Of a stretch of 64,000 nucleotides of DNA, positions 43,389-53,439 are shown one piece after another; position 1 is the stretch's first letter, and each line of letters starts with the position of its first letter. A model generated the notes under the pieces. It saw only the letters and a list, made by a program, of their open reading frames with translations, searched no databases and was not told the DNA's origin. The stretch is taken from the NCBI GenBank assembly GCA_963827335.1, contig CAWHAP010000010.1:186001-250000 (forward strand). Reading direction: 5' to 3'. The translations under genes and the position numbers were made by a program. Origin of the DNA: DASQMT01 sp963827335. Lineage in GTDB: Bacteria > Actinomycetota > Thermoleophilia > Solirubrobacterales > Solirubrobacteraceae.

Positions 43389-44459
43389 GTGCGGATCGCC
43401 ATCGTCGGCGTGGGCCTCATCGGCGGCTCGATCGGCCTGGCCGCGCGCGAGCGCCTCGGCGCGACCGTGACGGGCTACGACCCGGCCCCGGGCGCGCTCG
43501 ACGCGGCGCTCGACGTCGGGGCGGTCGACCGCGCCGCGCCCGATCTGGCGGCGGCGCTCGAGGGCGCGGAGGCCGCGTTCGTGGCCGCGCCGGTCGGCGC
43601 GCTGCCCGCCGTCGCGGTCGCCGCCCTGGCGGCGGCCGGGGAGGACTGCGTGGTCTCCGACGTCGGCTCGACCAAGCGCGGCATCGTCGAGGCGGTGCGC
43701 GACGAGCGCTTCATCGGCGGGCACCCGCTGGCGGGCGCCGCGAACGCCGGGGTGCGCCACGCGCGCGCCGAGCTGTTCGACGGCGCCACCTGGTACCTGA
43801 CGCCCACCCAGGGCACCCGCGGCACGCTGTACGAGCGCCTGCACCGGCTGCTCTCGGCGCTCGGCGCGCGCCCCGCGGCGCTGGACGCCGAGACGCACGA
43901 CCGCATGCTGGCCACCGTCTCGCACCTGCCGCACGTGCTCGCCAACGTGCTCGTCGCGCAGGCCGCCCGCGCGCTCTCCGAGGAGGGCGAGCAGCTCCCG
44001 GCGACCGGCCCGAGCTTCCGCGACATCACGCGCGTGGCCGGCTCGAACACCGCGATCTGGCGCGACATCTACCTCGCCAACGCGGACGCCCTGATCGCCG
44101 CGATCGACGACGCCACGGGGCGGCTGTCCGCCGTGCGCGCCGCGCTCGAGGCGGGGGACGGGGACGCGGTCGCGGCCTGGAACGACGACGCCGGCGCGGA
44201 CCGCCGCCGCCTGCTCGAGGGCGACCTGGCCGGCGGCGCGGTGACCGAGCTGCGCGTCTCGGTCCCGAACCGCCCGGGCGTCGTGGCGGAGGTCGCGCTC
44301 GCGCTCGGCAAGGCGTCGATCAACATCGTCGACATGGCGCTGCACCCGGCGCCCGACCGCTCGTCGGGCCACATCGTCCTGTGGATCGCGGGCGAGGAGC
44401 GCGCGGCCCAGGCCGAGGCGCTCGTCGCCGAGCTCGGGCTGCCGGTGGCGCGCGGGTGA
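43389..44459 (+). CDS. tyrA: Prephenate dehydrogenase with C-terminal ACT domain
   Basis: NAD(P)-dependent enzyme converting prephenate to 4-hydroxyphenylpyruvate. It has 356 aa: Rossmann start IAIVGVGLIGGSIGLAARE, DVGSTKRGIVEAV, FIGGHPLAGAANAGV (the His motif), YLTPTQGT, and VSHLPHVLANVLVAQ. Residues about 285-356 form an ACT domain (RVSVPNRPGVVAEVALALG), a site for feedback by tyrosine. The GTG start is 16 bp after aroF. The stop overlaps aroA (GTGA). Confidence 0.94.
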   Translation: MRIAIVGVGLIGGSIGLAARERLGATVTGYDPAPGALDAALDVGAVDRAAPDLAAALEGAEAAFVAAPVGALPAVAVAALAAAGEDCVVSDVGSTKRGIVEAVRDERFIGGHPLAGAANAGVRHARAELFDGATWYLTPTQGTRGTLYERLHRLLSALGARPAALDAETHDRMLATVSHLPHVLANVLVAQAARALSEEGEQLPATGPSFRDITRVAGSNTAIWRDIYLANADALIAAIDDATGRLSAVRAALEAGDGDAVAAWNDDAGADRRRLLEGDLAGGAVTELRVSVPNRPGVVAEVALALGKASINIVDMALHPAPDRSSGHIVLWIAGEERAAQAEALVAELGLPVARG

Positions 44460-45760
44460 ACGAGACCTTCCGCCCCGGCGCCGCGCTGCGCGGCACGCTC
44501 GTCCCGCCGCCCGACAAGTCGCTCTCGCACCGCGCCGCGCTGCTCGGGGCGATGAGCAGCGTGCCGGTGCACGTGACGAACTACCTCGAGGCGGCCGACA
44601 CGCGCTCGTCGCTCGACGCGGTCCGGGCGCTCGGCGCGCGGATCGAGGAGCGCGGCGCCGACGGCCTGGTCGTCCACGGCGTCGGGCTCCGCGGCGCGAC
44701 GCCGGGCGCGGCGATCGACGTCGGCAACGCCGGCACGCTGCTGCGCCTGCTGCCGGGCTGGCTCGCCGGCCAGCCGGAGGGCGGCCGCTGGACGCTCGAC
44801 GGCGACGAGAGCATCCGCCGGCGCCCGGTCGACCGCATCGCGACGCCGCTGGCGGCGATGGGCGCGCAGCTCGAGGCGCGCGACGGGCGCTACACCCCGC
44901 TCGTCGTCTCCGGGCGCGCGCTGCGCGGCACGGAGTACGTGCTGCCGGTCGCGTCCGCGCAGATCAAGAGCTGCGTGCTGCTGGCCGGCCTGCTCGCCGC
45001 GGGGACGACGACCGTGGTCGAGCCCGAGCCCAGCCGCGATCACACCGAGCGCCTGCTGGCGCGGGCCGGCGCGGGCGTGACGCGCGCGGGCGACCGCGTG
45101 AGCGTGGCCGGTCAGGACGCGCTCGCGCTCGACGCGATCCACGTCCCCGGCGACCCGTCCTCGGCGGCGTTCCACGTCGCCGCCGCCGTGCTCGTCCCCG
45201 GCTCGCGGCTCGCGGTGTCGGGGATGGCGGCGAACTGGACCCGCGTCGGCTTCTTCCACATCCTGCAGCGCATGGGCGCGGCGCTCGCGGGCGACCTCGA
45301 GGCGCGCGCGTCGGCGGCGCCCGACGCCGAGCCCCTGTGCGAGCTCGACGTCGCCCACGGCCCCCTCGCCGGCACGCGCGTGACGGCGGACGAGGTGCCG
45401 CTCGCCATCGACGAGCTGCCGCTCGTCGCGCTGCTCGGCTGCTTCGCCGAGGGCGAGACCGTCGTGGAGGGCGCGCAGGAGCTGCGGCTCAAGGAGACCG
45501 ACCGGATCGCCACCGTGGTCGACGGGCTGCGCGGCCTGGGCGCCGACATCGAGGCGACGGACGACGGCTTCGCCGTGCGCGGCACCGGCGGCCTGCGCGG
45601 CGGCACGCTGCACGCCCACGGCGACCACCGGCTCGCGATGCTCGGCGCGGTGGCCGGGCTGGCGAGCCGCGAGGGCGTCGAGGTCGTCGGCATGGAGGCG
45701 GCCGCGGTCAGCTACCCCGGCTTCACGGCCGACCTGGCCGCGCTCACCCGGGGCGGCTAG
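44456..45760 (+). CDS. aroA: EPSP synthase (3-phosphoshikimate 1-carboxyvinyltransferase)
   Basis: Sixth step of the shikimate pathway. It has 434 aa: LVPPPDKSLSHRAALLGAMS (N-terminal PEP/shikimate motif with Lys-Ser), DVGNAGTLLRLLPG (NAGT), DGDESIRRRPVDRI, PVASAQIKSCVLLAGL, and the C-terminal QELRLKETDRIATVVDGLR and DHRLAMLGAVAGL. The start overlaps the tyrA stop. It is followed by cmk, as in many bacteria. Confidence 0.96.
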   Translation: MNETFRPGAALRGTLVPPPDKSLSHRAALLGAMSSVPVHVTNYLEAADTRSSLDAVRALGARIEERGADGLVVHGVGLRGATPGAAIDVGNAGTLLRLLPGWLAGQPEGGRWTLDGDESIRRRPVDRIATPLAAMGAQLEARDGRYTPLVVSGRALRGTEYVLPVASAQIKSCVLLAGLLAAGTTTVVEPEPSRDHTERLLARAGAGVTRAGDRVSVAGQDALALDAIHVPGDPSSAAFHVAAAVLVPGSRLAVSGMAANWTRVGFFHILQRMGAALAGDLEARASAAPDAEPLCELDVAHGPLAGTRVTADEVPLAIDELPLVALLGCFAEGETVVEGAQELRLKETDRIATVVDGLRGLGADIEATDDGFAVRGTGGLRGGTLHAHGDHRLAMLGAVAGLASREGVEVVGMEAAAVSYPGFTADLAALTRGG

Positions 45761-45786
45761 GCCGCGGTCCTAGACTGCACCCCGCC

Positions 45787-46410
45787 ATGGTCATCGCCAT
45801 CGACGGCCCCGCGGGGGCCGGCAAGTCCACCGTCGCCCGCGCCGTCGCCGAGCGCCTGGGCTACACGTACCTCGACAGCGGGGCGATGTACCGCTGCGTC
45901 GCGCTCGCCGTGACCGAGCGCGGGGGTGAGCCGGCGGCGGTCGCCGAGACCATCGAGATCGAGCTGGGCGAGCGCGTGCTGCTCGACGGGCGCGACGTGA
46001 CCGAGGCGATCCGCACGCCGGCGATCACGGAGGCGTCCTCGCGCATCAGCGCCGACATCGGCGTGCGGATGGCGCTCGTGCGCAAGCAGCAGGCGATCCT
46101 CCAGGACGGCGACTGGGTCGCCGAGGGCCGCGACATCGGCACGGTCGTCTGCCCGAACGCGGCGGTCAAGGTGTTCCTGACCGCCTCGGCCGAGCAGCGC
46201 GCGCGCCGCCGCGCGGAGGAGCTCGGGGCCGACTACGAGGCCACGCTGCAGGCGCAGCTCGAGCGCGACGAGCGCGACGAGCGGCGCGCGCACTCGCCGC
46301 TGATCGCGGCCAACGACGCCGTGCCGGTCGACACCACCCAGCTCGACCTCGACGAGGTGCTCGGGATGATCTTCACGCTGGTCGTGGAGGCCAGGGAGAT
46401 CGAGGCATGA
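45787..46410 (+). CDS. cmk: Cytidylate kinase
   Basis: Phosphorylates CMP and dCMP with ATP. It has 207 aa: IAIDGPAGAGKSTVARAVAE (P-loop), YTYLDSGAMYRCVAL, the CMP-binding RISADIGVRMALVRKQQ, VAEGRDIGTVVCPNA and FLTASAEQRARRRAEEL (lid). TAGACT (45771-45776) lies 10 nt before the ATG. It ends in ATGA overlap with der. Confidence 0.96.
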   Translation: MVIAIDGPAGAGKSTVARAVAERLGYTYLDSGAMYRCVALAVTERGGEPAAVAETIEIELGERVLLDGRDVTEAIRTPAITEASSRISADIGVRMALVRKQQAILQDGDWVAEGRDIGTVVCPNAAVKVFLTASAEQRARRRAEELGADYEATLQAQLERDERDERRAHSPLIAANDAVPVDTTQLDLDEVLGMIFTLVVEAREIEA

Positions 46411-47726
46411 AGGTCGCCGTCGTCGGCTACCCCAACGTGGGCAAGTCGTCGCTGGTGAACCGCCTCACCCAGTCGCGCGAGGCGGTCGTGCACGAGCGGC
46501 CGGGGATCACGCGCGACCGCAAGGAGCTCGAGACCGACTGGAACGGGCGCACGTTCACCCTGATCGACACCGGCGGCGTGGACCTCGACGACGAGGACCC
46601 GCTCGCGGTCTCGATCCAGGACCAGGCACGCGCCGCGCTGGCCGACGCGCAGGTGGCGATGTTCGTCGTCGACGCGCGTGCCGGCGTGCGGCCGGGCGAC
46701 GAGGAGATCGCCGACCTCCTGCGCCGGGGCGACGTGCCCGTCGTGCTCGTGGCGAACAAGATCGACGCGCCGCGCGACCTGCCGCTCGCCCACGATTTCC
46801 ACGGGCTCGGCCTCGGCGACCCGATGGCCGTCTCGGCCGCGCAGGGCCTCGGGACCGGCGACCTGCTGGACCGGCTCGTGGAGCTGCTTCCGCCCGACGA
46901 GGCGGTCGACGCCGAGGAGGAGGACCTCGTGCGCCTCGCGGTCATCGGCCGCCCGAACGTCGGCAAGTCCTCGCTCGTGAACGCCTTCCTGGGCCGCGAG
47001 CGGGTGATCGTCTCCGACGTGGCCGGGACCACCCGCGACGCGATCGACACCGAGCTGGAGGTCGACGGCCGCCGGCTCGTGCTCGTCGACACCGCCGGCA
47101 TCCGCCGCCAGGCCAAGGTCCAGGAGTCCGTCGAGTACTACACGACGCTGCGCTCGCAGCGGGCCGCGGAGCGCGCGGACGTCGCGCTGGTCGTGTGCGA
47201 CGCGAGCGCGGGCGTCACCTCGCAGGACCTGCGGATCGCCGAGCTGGCGATGAAGTCGGGCTGCGCGACCGCGCTCGTGCTCAACAAGTGGGATCTGACG
47301 AGCGGCGACGACTTCGACCTCGACCACGAGCGGCGCCGCGTGCAGAACAAGCTGCGGCTGCGGCCCAAGGTGCTCACCGCGTCGGCCATGACCGGCCGCC
47401 ACGTGCAGCGCATCCTCGTCGAGGTGCTCTCGCTCGCCGAGCGCTACAAGCACCGCGTCCCGACGCCGGAGCTGAACCGCTTCCTCGGCGAGCTCGTCGT
47501 GCAGCGGCCCCCGCCGCAGAAGCAGGGCCACCGCCTCAAGCTGCTCTACATCGCCCAGATCGGCGAGGCGCCGCCGCGCTTCTCGATCCAGGTCAACAAC
47601 CGCGACAAGGTGACCCGCGACTACGCGTACTTCCTCGAGAACCGGATGCGCGAGCGCTACGCGCTCGAGGGCATCCCGGTGATCATCGACTTCGCCGAGC
47701 GCAAGCAGCGCCGCCGCGCCGCGTGA
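46407..47726 (+). CDS. der: Ribosome assembly GTPase Der (EngA)
   Basis: Double-domain GTPase needed for 50S ribosome assembly. It has 439 aa: G1 motifs GYPNVGKSSLVNRLT and GRPNVGKSSLVNAFL, G3 DTGGV and DTAGI, G4 NKID and NKWD, and the C-terminal KH-like domain with NRFLGELVVQRPPPQ and PRFSIQVNNRDKV. It is coupled to cmk and to the following DUF3352 gene. Confidence 0.97.
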   Translation: MKVAVVGYPNVGKSSLVNRLTQSREAVVHERPGITRDRKELETDWNGRTFTLIDTGGVDLDDEDPLAVSIQDQARAALADAQVAMFVVDARAGVRPGDEEIADLLRRGDVPVVLVANKIDAPRDLPLAHDFHGLGLGDPMAVSAAQGLGTGDLLDRLVELLPPDEAVDAEEEDLVRLAVIGRPNVGKSSLVNAFLGRERVIVSDVAGTTRDAIDTELEVDGRRLVLVDTAGIRRQAKVQESVEYYTTLRSQRAAERADVALVVCDASAGVTSQDLRIAELAMKSGCATALVLNKWDLTSGDDFDLDHERRRVQNKLRLRPKVLTASAMTGRHVQRILVEVLSLAERYKHRVPTPELNRFLGELVVQRPPPQKQGHRLKLLYIAQIGEAPPRFSIQVNNRDKVTRDYAYFLENRMRERYALEGIPVIIDFAERKQRRRAA

Positions 47727-49273
47727 CGCTGCCGGCGTGGGCGCGGCAGCCGCGGTCGCTCGCGGCGCTCGCGGCCGTCGCGGCGCTGGCCCTCGCCGCC
47801 GGGCTCGTCGCCGCGCGCGGGGGAGCGGGGGACGGGCCGCCCGACCGCGCCGCCGCGCTCGTGCCCGCGGGCGCCCTGGCCTACGTCCACCTCTCCACGG
47901 ACCGCGACCGGCCGGAGGACCGGCGGCTCGCGGCGCTCGCGGACGCGCTGCCGCCGATCGCGCGGGCCCGCGAGCGCCTGGCCGGCGCGATCGCGCCGCA
48001 GGCGTTCGACGTCGAGCGCGACGTGCTGCCGTGGCTGGGGGACGAGCTGGCGTACGCCGCGCTCTCACCGGCCGACTCCGTCGTGCTCGCGGCCGTCGCC
48101 GACCGCCCGAGGGCCGAGGCGCTCGTCGCCCGCGTCGGCAACCTGTCGGCCGCCGAGCGCCACCGCGGCGTGCAGGTGCTCGTCGCCGGCGGCAGCGCGA
48201 TCGCCTTCGTCGACGGCTTCCTCGCCCTCGGCACCGAGCCGGCGGTGCGTGCGGCGATCGACCGGGCGGCGGGCGCGGGCGATGCGCTCGCCGACGCGGG
48301 CGCCTACGACCGCGCGCTCGAGGGCGCGCCGGACGGGCGCTCGCTCAGCGCCTACGCCTCCGCCGCCGGCGTGCGCGAGGTGCTCGCAGCGCGCGACGGC
48401 CTCCCCGGCACGCTCGGCGCGCTGCTCGACCGGCCGGGGCTGACGGCGGCCGGCGCGGCGCTCACGGCGGAGGACGGCGGCCTGAGCGCGCACGTGCGCC
48501 TCACCGGGGGCGCACCGGCGGACGCGGACTTCGCGCCCGTGCTGCTCGAGCGCGTGCCCGAGGGCGCCGCGGCCTACCTCGGCGTGCGCGGCGGCCTGCG
48601 GCTCGCGCGGCTGCTGACCAGGCTCGGCGCGGGCGGGCCGGTCGAGGCGGTGCGGGCCGTGCTGGCGGGCGACGCGGGCGTCGACCTCGACCGCGACCTG
48701 CTCGCGCCGCTGGCGGGCGAGCTGGCGCTCGCCGTCACCGGCCCGGCCGAGGATCCCGAGGGCACCGCGAACGGCGCGCCCGTCGTCACGCTGAAGGCCC
48801 GCACGGCCGACCCGCGGCGGACGGAGGAGGCGCTCGGGCGGCTGCAGGAGCCGCTCGCACGCCGGCTCGCGCTGCCCGGCACCGTCCCCGGCTTCAAGCC
48901 CGACACGCTCGGCGGCCTGGAGGGCTACGCGCTGCGCGTGACGCCCGAGCTGGCGCCGTCCTACGCGGTCGCCGGCGATGGCGTCGTGCTCTCCACCGCG
49001 CCCGCCGGGCTGCAGCCGCCGCGCGGCACGATCGCGGCCGCGGCGGGCTTCCGCGCGACCCTTGGGGAGGTGCCGGACACGGTGGACTCGCTAGTCTTCC
49101 TCGACCTGCGCCAGCTCCTCGCACTCGGCGAGCAGACCGGCCTGACGGCGATCCCCGGCCTCACGACGGCGCGGGACGACCTCCAGCGCGTCAGCGCGGC
49201 GGGCGCCGTCGTCACCCACGATCCCGCACATCCAACCGACACGACCGCGGAGCTGTTCCTCCAGATCTCATGA
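47723..49273 (+). CDS. DUF3352-like membrane-anchored protein
   Basis: A 516-aa protein with one N-terminal membrane helix (LAALAAVAALALAAGLVAA) and a large exported domain beginning DRAAALVPAGALAYVHLSTD. Repeated LVAR, LPWLGDELAYAALSPADSVV and FVDGFLALGTEPAVRAAID patterns match the DUF3352 family, whose role is unknown. The GTG start overlaps the der stop and the TGA overlaps the metK ATG. The coupling with essential housekeeping genes is tight but uninformative about function. Confidence 0.72.
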   Translation: MTLPAWARQPRSLAALAAVAALALAAGLVAARGGAGDGPPDRAAALVPAGALAYVHLSTDRDRPEDRRLAALADALPPIARARERLAGAIAPQAFDVERDVLPWLGDELAYAALSPADSVVLAAVADRPRAEALVARVGNLSAAERHRGVQVLVAGGSAIAFVDGFLALGTEPAVRAAIDRAAGAGDALADAGAYDRALEGAPDGRSLSAYASAAGVREVLAARDGLPGTLGALLDRPGLTAAGAALTAEDGGLSAHVRLTGGAPADADFAPVLLERVPEGAAAYLGVRGGLRLARLLTRLGAGGPVEAVRAVLAGDAGVDLDRDLLAPLAGELALAVTGPAEDPEGTANGAPVVTLKARTADPRRTEEALGRLQEPLARRLALPGTVPGFKPDTLGGLEGYALRVTPELAPSYAVAGDGVVLSTAPAGLQPPRGTIAAAAGFRATLGEVPDTVDSLVFLDLRQLLALGEQTGLTAIPGLTTARDDLQRVSAAGAVVTHDPAHPTDTTAELFLQIS

Positions 49274-50499
49274 GCCAGTACAGCGACAACGAGTACCTCT
49301 TCACGTCCGAGTCCGTCACCGAGGGCCATCCGGACAAGATCGCCGACCAGATCTCCGACGGCGTCCTGGACGCCGTGCTGGCCGATGACCCGTATGGCCG
49401 CGTGGCGTGCGAGACGCTCGTGAACACGGGCCTGGTCGTCGTGTCGGGCGAGATCTCGACGAACACGTACGTCGACATCCAGGACATCGCCCGGTCGACG
49501 ATCCGCAAGATCGGCTACACCGACGCCGATCTCGGCTTCAGCGCGGACTCGTGCGCGGTGATCAACGCGATCGACAAGCAGTCCCCGGACATCGCGCAGG
49601 GCGTGGACAAGGCCTACGAGTCGCGCGTGGACGCCTCCGACGACGATCAGCTCGACGTCGCCGGCGCGGGCGATCAGGGCATGATGTTCGGCTACGCCTC
49701 CAACGAGACCGACGAGCTGATGCCGCTGCCGATCTCGCTGGCGCACAAGCTCGCGCACCGGCTGGCGGACGTGCGCAAGGCCGAGGTGGTCCCGTACCTG
49801 CGCCCGGACGGCAAGACGCAGGTGTCGGTCCGCTACCGCGACGGGCGTCCGGTGGAGATCGAGAAGCTGCTGATCTCCACGCAGCACAAGGAGGGCGCCG
49901 AGTCGCTGATCCCCGACGATCTGTGGGAGCACGTCGTCGAGCCGATCCTGCCGAAGGACCTCTATGACCCGGGCAAGCTGCGCAAGCACTTCCTGGTCAA
50001 CCCGACGGGCCGGTTCGTGATCGGCGGCCCGGTCGGCGACGCGGGCCTGACCGGCCGCAAGATCATCGTGGACACCTACGGCGGCATGGCGCGCCACGGC
50101 GGCGGCGCGTTCTCGGGCAAGGATCCCAGCAAGGTCGACCGCTCCGCCGCCTACGCGGCGCGCTACGTGGCCAAGAACGTCGTCGCCGCGGGCCTCGCGG
50201 ACCGCTGCGAGGTGCAGGTCGCCTACGCGATCGGCGTCGCGCATCCGGTGTCGGTCTACGTCGAGACGTTCGGCACGGAGAAGGTCGGGCGCGCCCAGAT
50301 CGCCGCGCTGGTCGACGAGCACTTCGACCTGCGCCCGGGCGCGTTCCGCGAGTACCTCAAGCTGCACCGCCCGATCTATCAGAAGACCGCCGCCTACGGG
50401 CACTTCGGGCGCGAGGACCACGACTTCACGTGGGAGCGCACCGACAAGGCCGAGGCGCTCCGCGCCGCGGCCGGCCTCGGCGCCTCCGCCGTCGCGTAG
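49270..50499 (+). CDS. metK: S-adenosylmethionine synthetase
   Basis: Forms SAM from methionine and ATP. It has 409 aa: FTSESVTEGHPDKIADQISD, GAGDQGMMFGYASNETDELM, VRYRDGRPVEIEKLLISTQH, GGPVGDAGLTGRKIIVDTYG and GGGAFSGKDPSKVDRSAAY (the P-loop-like signature). It overlaps the preceding gene by ATGA. The SAM made here serves the RlmN, DNA methyltransferase and other enzymes in the region, though that is true of any cell. Confidence 0.97.
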   Translation: MSQYSDNEYLFTSESVTEGHPDKIADQISDGVLDAVLADDPYGRVACETLVNTGLVVVSGEISTNTYVDIQDIARSTIRKIGYTDADLGFSADSCAVINAIDKQSPDIAQGVDKAYESRVDASDDDQLDVAGAGDQGMMFGYASNETDELMPLPISLAHKLAHRLADVRKAEVVPYLRPDGKTQVSVRYRDGRPVEIEKLLISTQHKEGAESLIPDDLWEHVVEPILPKDLYDPGKLRKHFLVNPTGRFVIGGPVGDAGLTGRKIIVDTYGGMARHGGGAFSGKDPSKVDRSAAYAARYVAKNVVAAGLADRCEVQVAYAIGVAHPVSVYVETFGTEKVGRAQIAALVDEHFDLRPGAFREYLKLHRPIYQKTAAYGHFGREDHDFTWERTDKAEALRAAAGLGASAVA

Positions 50500-50527
50500 C
50501 GCCCCGCCGTCCGGGTAGGAGCGCCTC

Positions 50528-51736
50528 GTGCGCGACTTCCCGGACGGCTTCCTCTTCGGCTCCTCCACCGCGGCCCACCAGGTCGAGGGCGGCAACGTCA
50601 ACAACGACTGGTGGGCGTGGGAGCACGCGCCGCACACGAGCTGCGTCGAGCCCTCCGGCGACGCGATCGACCAGTGGCACCGCTACCCGGAGGATTTCGC
50701 GCTGCTCGCGGAGCTGGGCCAGAACGCCCACCGGCTGTCGCTCGAGTGGTCGCGCGTCGAGCCGGCGGAGGGCGAGTTCAGCGCCGCCGCGCTCGCGCAC
50801 TACCGGCGCGTGCTCGGCACGCTCGAGCAGCTCGGCCTGACGCCGTTCGTCACCCTGCACCACTTCACGCTGCCGCGCTGGCTCGCCGAGCAGGGCGGCT
50901 GGCTCGCGCCGCGTGCCGTCGACCGCTTCGCGCGCTATGTGGAGCGCGCCGCCGCCGCGCTCGGCGACCTGATGCCGTTCGCGGGGACGATCAACGAGCC
51001 GCAGGTCGTCGCGCTCATGGGCTACCGCGAGGGCTGGTTCCCGCCGGGCATGCGCAGCCCCGGCCACTTCGAGCGCGTCACCGCGCGGCTCATCGACGCG
51101 CACGCCGCCGCGGTGGCCGCGGTGAAGACCGGCCGCGGCGACCCGCAGGCCGGCGTCTGCCTGCAGCTGCCGGACTTCGAGCCCGCGCGGCCGGGGGATC
51201 CCGCGTGCGAGGCGGGCTTCGCCGAGCTGCGCCGGCTGATGGAGGACGTCTACCTGGAGGGGCTCGCGGGCGACTGGGTCGGCGTCCAGTACTACACGCG
51301 CCAGCGGGTCGACCCCGCCCGCGCGGGCGGCTTCGCCCCGGCGCCCGACGGCGCCCCGCTCACGCAGATGGGCTGGGAGATCCACCCCGAGGGCCTGCAC
51401 CGCGCGATCACCGCCGCCGCCCGCACCGGGCTCCCCGTCTTCGTCACGGAGAACGGGATCGCGACCGCCGACGACGATCAGCGGATCGCCTACCTGACCT
51501 CCCACCTCGCCGAGGTCGCGCGGGCCCTCCGCGACGGCGTGGACCTGCGCGGCTACTTCCACTGGAGCAGCTTCGACAACTTCGAGTGGGCCGAGGGCTA
51601 TCGCCCCACCTTCGGGTTGATCGGGATCGACCGGGACGACGACCTGCGCCGCGTCGTCCGCCCGAGCGCCCACGTCCTGCGCCGGATCGCGGTCACCGGC
51701 GCGCTGGAGGATTCAAGCGCGCCCGAACGGGGGTAG
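50528..51736 (+). CDS. Glycoside hydrolase family 1 (beta-glucosidase-like)
   Basis: A 402-aa cytoplasmic retaining glycosidase without a signal peptide. FPDGFLFGSSTAAHQVEGG is the N-terminal GH1 signature. The acid/base Glu is in FAGTINEPQ, the nucleophile Glu in PVFVTENGIATADD, and RGYFHWSSFDNFEWAEGY is the C-terminal sugar-binding Trp region. Substrate could be a beta-glucoside or beta-galactoside; galK nearby favours a galactose-containing disaccharide, by inference. AGGAG lies 8 nt before the GTG. Confidence 0.93.
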   Translation: MRDFPDGFLFGSSTAAHQVEGGNVNNDWWAWEHAPHTSCVEPSGDAIDQWHRYPEDFALLAELGQNAHRLSLEWSRVEPAEGEFSAAALAHYRRVLGTLEQLGLTPFVTLHHFTLPRWLAEQGGWLAPRAVDRFARYVERAAAALGDLMPFAGTINEPQVVALMGYREGWFPPGMRSPGHFERVTARLIDAHAAAVAAVKTGRGDPQAGVCLQLPDFEPARPGDPACEAGFAELRRLMEDVYLEGLAGDWVGVQYYTRQRVDPARAGGFAPAPDGAPLTQMGWEIHPEGLHRAITAAARTGLPVFVTENGIATADDDQRIAYLTSHLAEVARALRDGVDLRGYFHWSSFDNFEWAEGYRPTFGLIGIDRDDDLRRVVRPSAHVLRRIAVTGALEDSSAPERG

Positions 51737-51770
51737 ACGGCCGCGGGGACGTGTCGACAGGGGGAGCGGG

Positions 51771-53426
51771 ATGGACGATCTCAGGCTGGACACCAACGTC
51801 GCGGACTACCTGATCCTGACGATCTACTTCGTCGTGGTGCTCGGCATCGGGTTCGCCGCGAAGCGCTACATCAAGACGAGCCTCGACTACTTCCTGTCGG
51901 GCCGCTCGCTCCCGGCCTGGATCACCGGCCTGGCCTTCATCTCGGCCAACCTCGGCGCGCTCGAGATCCTCGGCATGGCGGCCAACGGCGCCACCTTCGG
52001 CATCGCCACCGTGCACTACTACTGGATCGGCGCCGTGCCGGCCATGGTCTTCCTCGGCATCGTGATGATGCCGTTCTACTACGGCTCGAAGGTCCGCTCG
52101 GTGCCGGAGTACCTGCGCCTGCGCTTCAACCGGCCGACGCATCTCCTGAACGCGCTGTCGTTCGCGTTCGCGACGGTGCTCATCGCGGGCGTGAACCTGT
52201 ACGCGCTGGCCCTCGTGCTCGAGCTGCTGCTGGGCTGGCCGATCCTGCTGGGCATCGTCGTGGCGGCCGCGATCGTGCTCGGCTACATCACCCTCGGCGG
52301 CCTCTCCTCGGCGATCTACAACGAGGTGCTGCAGTTCTTCATCATCCTCGCGGCGCTCGTCCCGCTCGCGCTCGTCGGGCTGCACGACGTCGGCGGCTGG
52401 GAGGGCCTGAAGGAGGCGATCCGCACATCGGACAAGGCGGGCGAGGGCTTCCTGCACGCGTGGGAGGGCACGGGCGTCGGCAGCGTCACGAACCCGCTGG
52501 AGGCGTCGTGGGTGCCGATCGTGTTCGGCCTCGGCTTCGTGCTCTCGTTCGGCTACTGGACGACGAACTTCGCCGAGGTGCAGCGCGCGCTCTCGGCCAA
52601 GACGCTCGGCGCCGCGCGGCGCACGCCGCTGATCGGCGCCTTCCCGAAGATCTTCATCCCGTTCATCACGGTGATCCCGGGCCTGGTGGCGCTGATCGTG
52701 ATCCCGGCGTTCCCGTCGGATGCGCCGAACATGGAGGCGAACAACGCGATCCCGCTGCTGATGAACCAGTACCTGCCCAACGGCATGCTCGGGCTCGCGC
52801 TGGTCGGCCTGATCGCCGCGTTCATGGCCGGCGTCGCGGCGAACGTCTCCGCGTTCAACACGGTCGTGACCTACGACCTGTGGGAGCCCTACGTCCGGTC
52901 CGGGGAGAGCGACGACTACTACCTGCGCGTCGGGCGCATCGCGACGGTCCTCGGCATCCTCGTCGGCATCGGCACGGCGCTGATCGCCTCGGGCTACACG
53001 AACATCATGGATTACATCCAGCTGCTGTTCTCGTTCTTCAACGCGCCGCTCTTCGCCACGTTCATCATCGGCATGTTCTGGCGCCGCATGACGCCGTGGG
53101 CCGGGTTCTGGGGGCTCGTGGCGGGCACCTTCGGCGCCGCCGCGGCGCACTTCGCCCACGTGTGGGAGATCGTCAACCTCGGCTCGGCGCAGGCGGCGGC
53201 GTTCTGGGGCGCGGTCGCCGCGTTCGTCGCCGACGCGGTCGTCACGGTCATCGTCACGTTCGTCACCCGGCCGAAGCCCGTCGAGGAGCTGCAGGGCCTG
53301 GTCTACGGCATGGCGAACGTCGAGGAGCACGCGCCGGCGGACGAGAACGTCTGGTACCGCAAGCCGTGGCTGCTGGGCGCCGGCGCGCTCGGCCTCGTCA
53401 TCGTCCTGAACATCGCGTTCATCTAG
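51771..53426 (+). CDS. Sodium:solute symporter (SSS/SLC5, sugar type)
   Basis: A 551-aa membrane protein with about 14 helices. KTSLDYFLSGRSLPAWITGL, NLGALEILGMAANGATFG, PFYYGSKVRSVPEYL, GGLSSAIYNEVLQFF and LVGLIAAFMAGVAANVSAFN (the sodium-site region) match SGLT-like transporters. AGGGGGAG precedes the ATG. It probably imports the sugar used by the GH1 enzyme or galactokinase beside it. Confidence 0.9.
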   Translation: MDDLRLDTNVADYLILTIYFVVVLGIGFAAKRYIKTSLDYFLSGRSLPAWITGLAFISANLGALEILGMAANGATFGIATVHYYWIGAVPAMVFLGIVMMPFYYGSKVRSVPEYLRLRFNRPTHLLNALSFAFATVLIAGVNLYALALVLELLLGWPILLGIVVAAAIVLGYITLGGLSSAIYNEVLQFFIILAALVPLALVGLHDVGGWEGLKEAIRTSDKAGEGFLHAWEGTGVGSVTNPLEASWVPIVFGLGFVLSFGYWTTNFAEVQRALSAKTLGAARRTPLIGAFPKIFIPFITVIPGLVALIVIPAFPSDAPNMEANNAIPLLMNQYLPNGMLGLALVGLIAAFMAGVAANVSAFNTVVTYDLWEPYVRSGESDDYYLRVGRIATVLGILVGIGTALIASGYTNIMDYIQLLFSFFNAPLFATFIIGMFWRRMTPWAGFWGLVAGTFGAAAAHFAHVWEIVNLGSAQAAAFWGAVAAFVADAVVTVIVTFVTRPKPVEELQGLVYGMANVEEHAPADENVWYRKPWLLGAGALGLVIVLNIAFI

Positions 53427-53439
53427 CGGAGGAGAGACC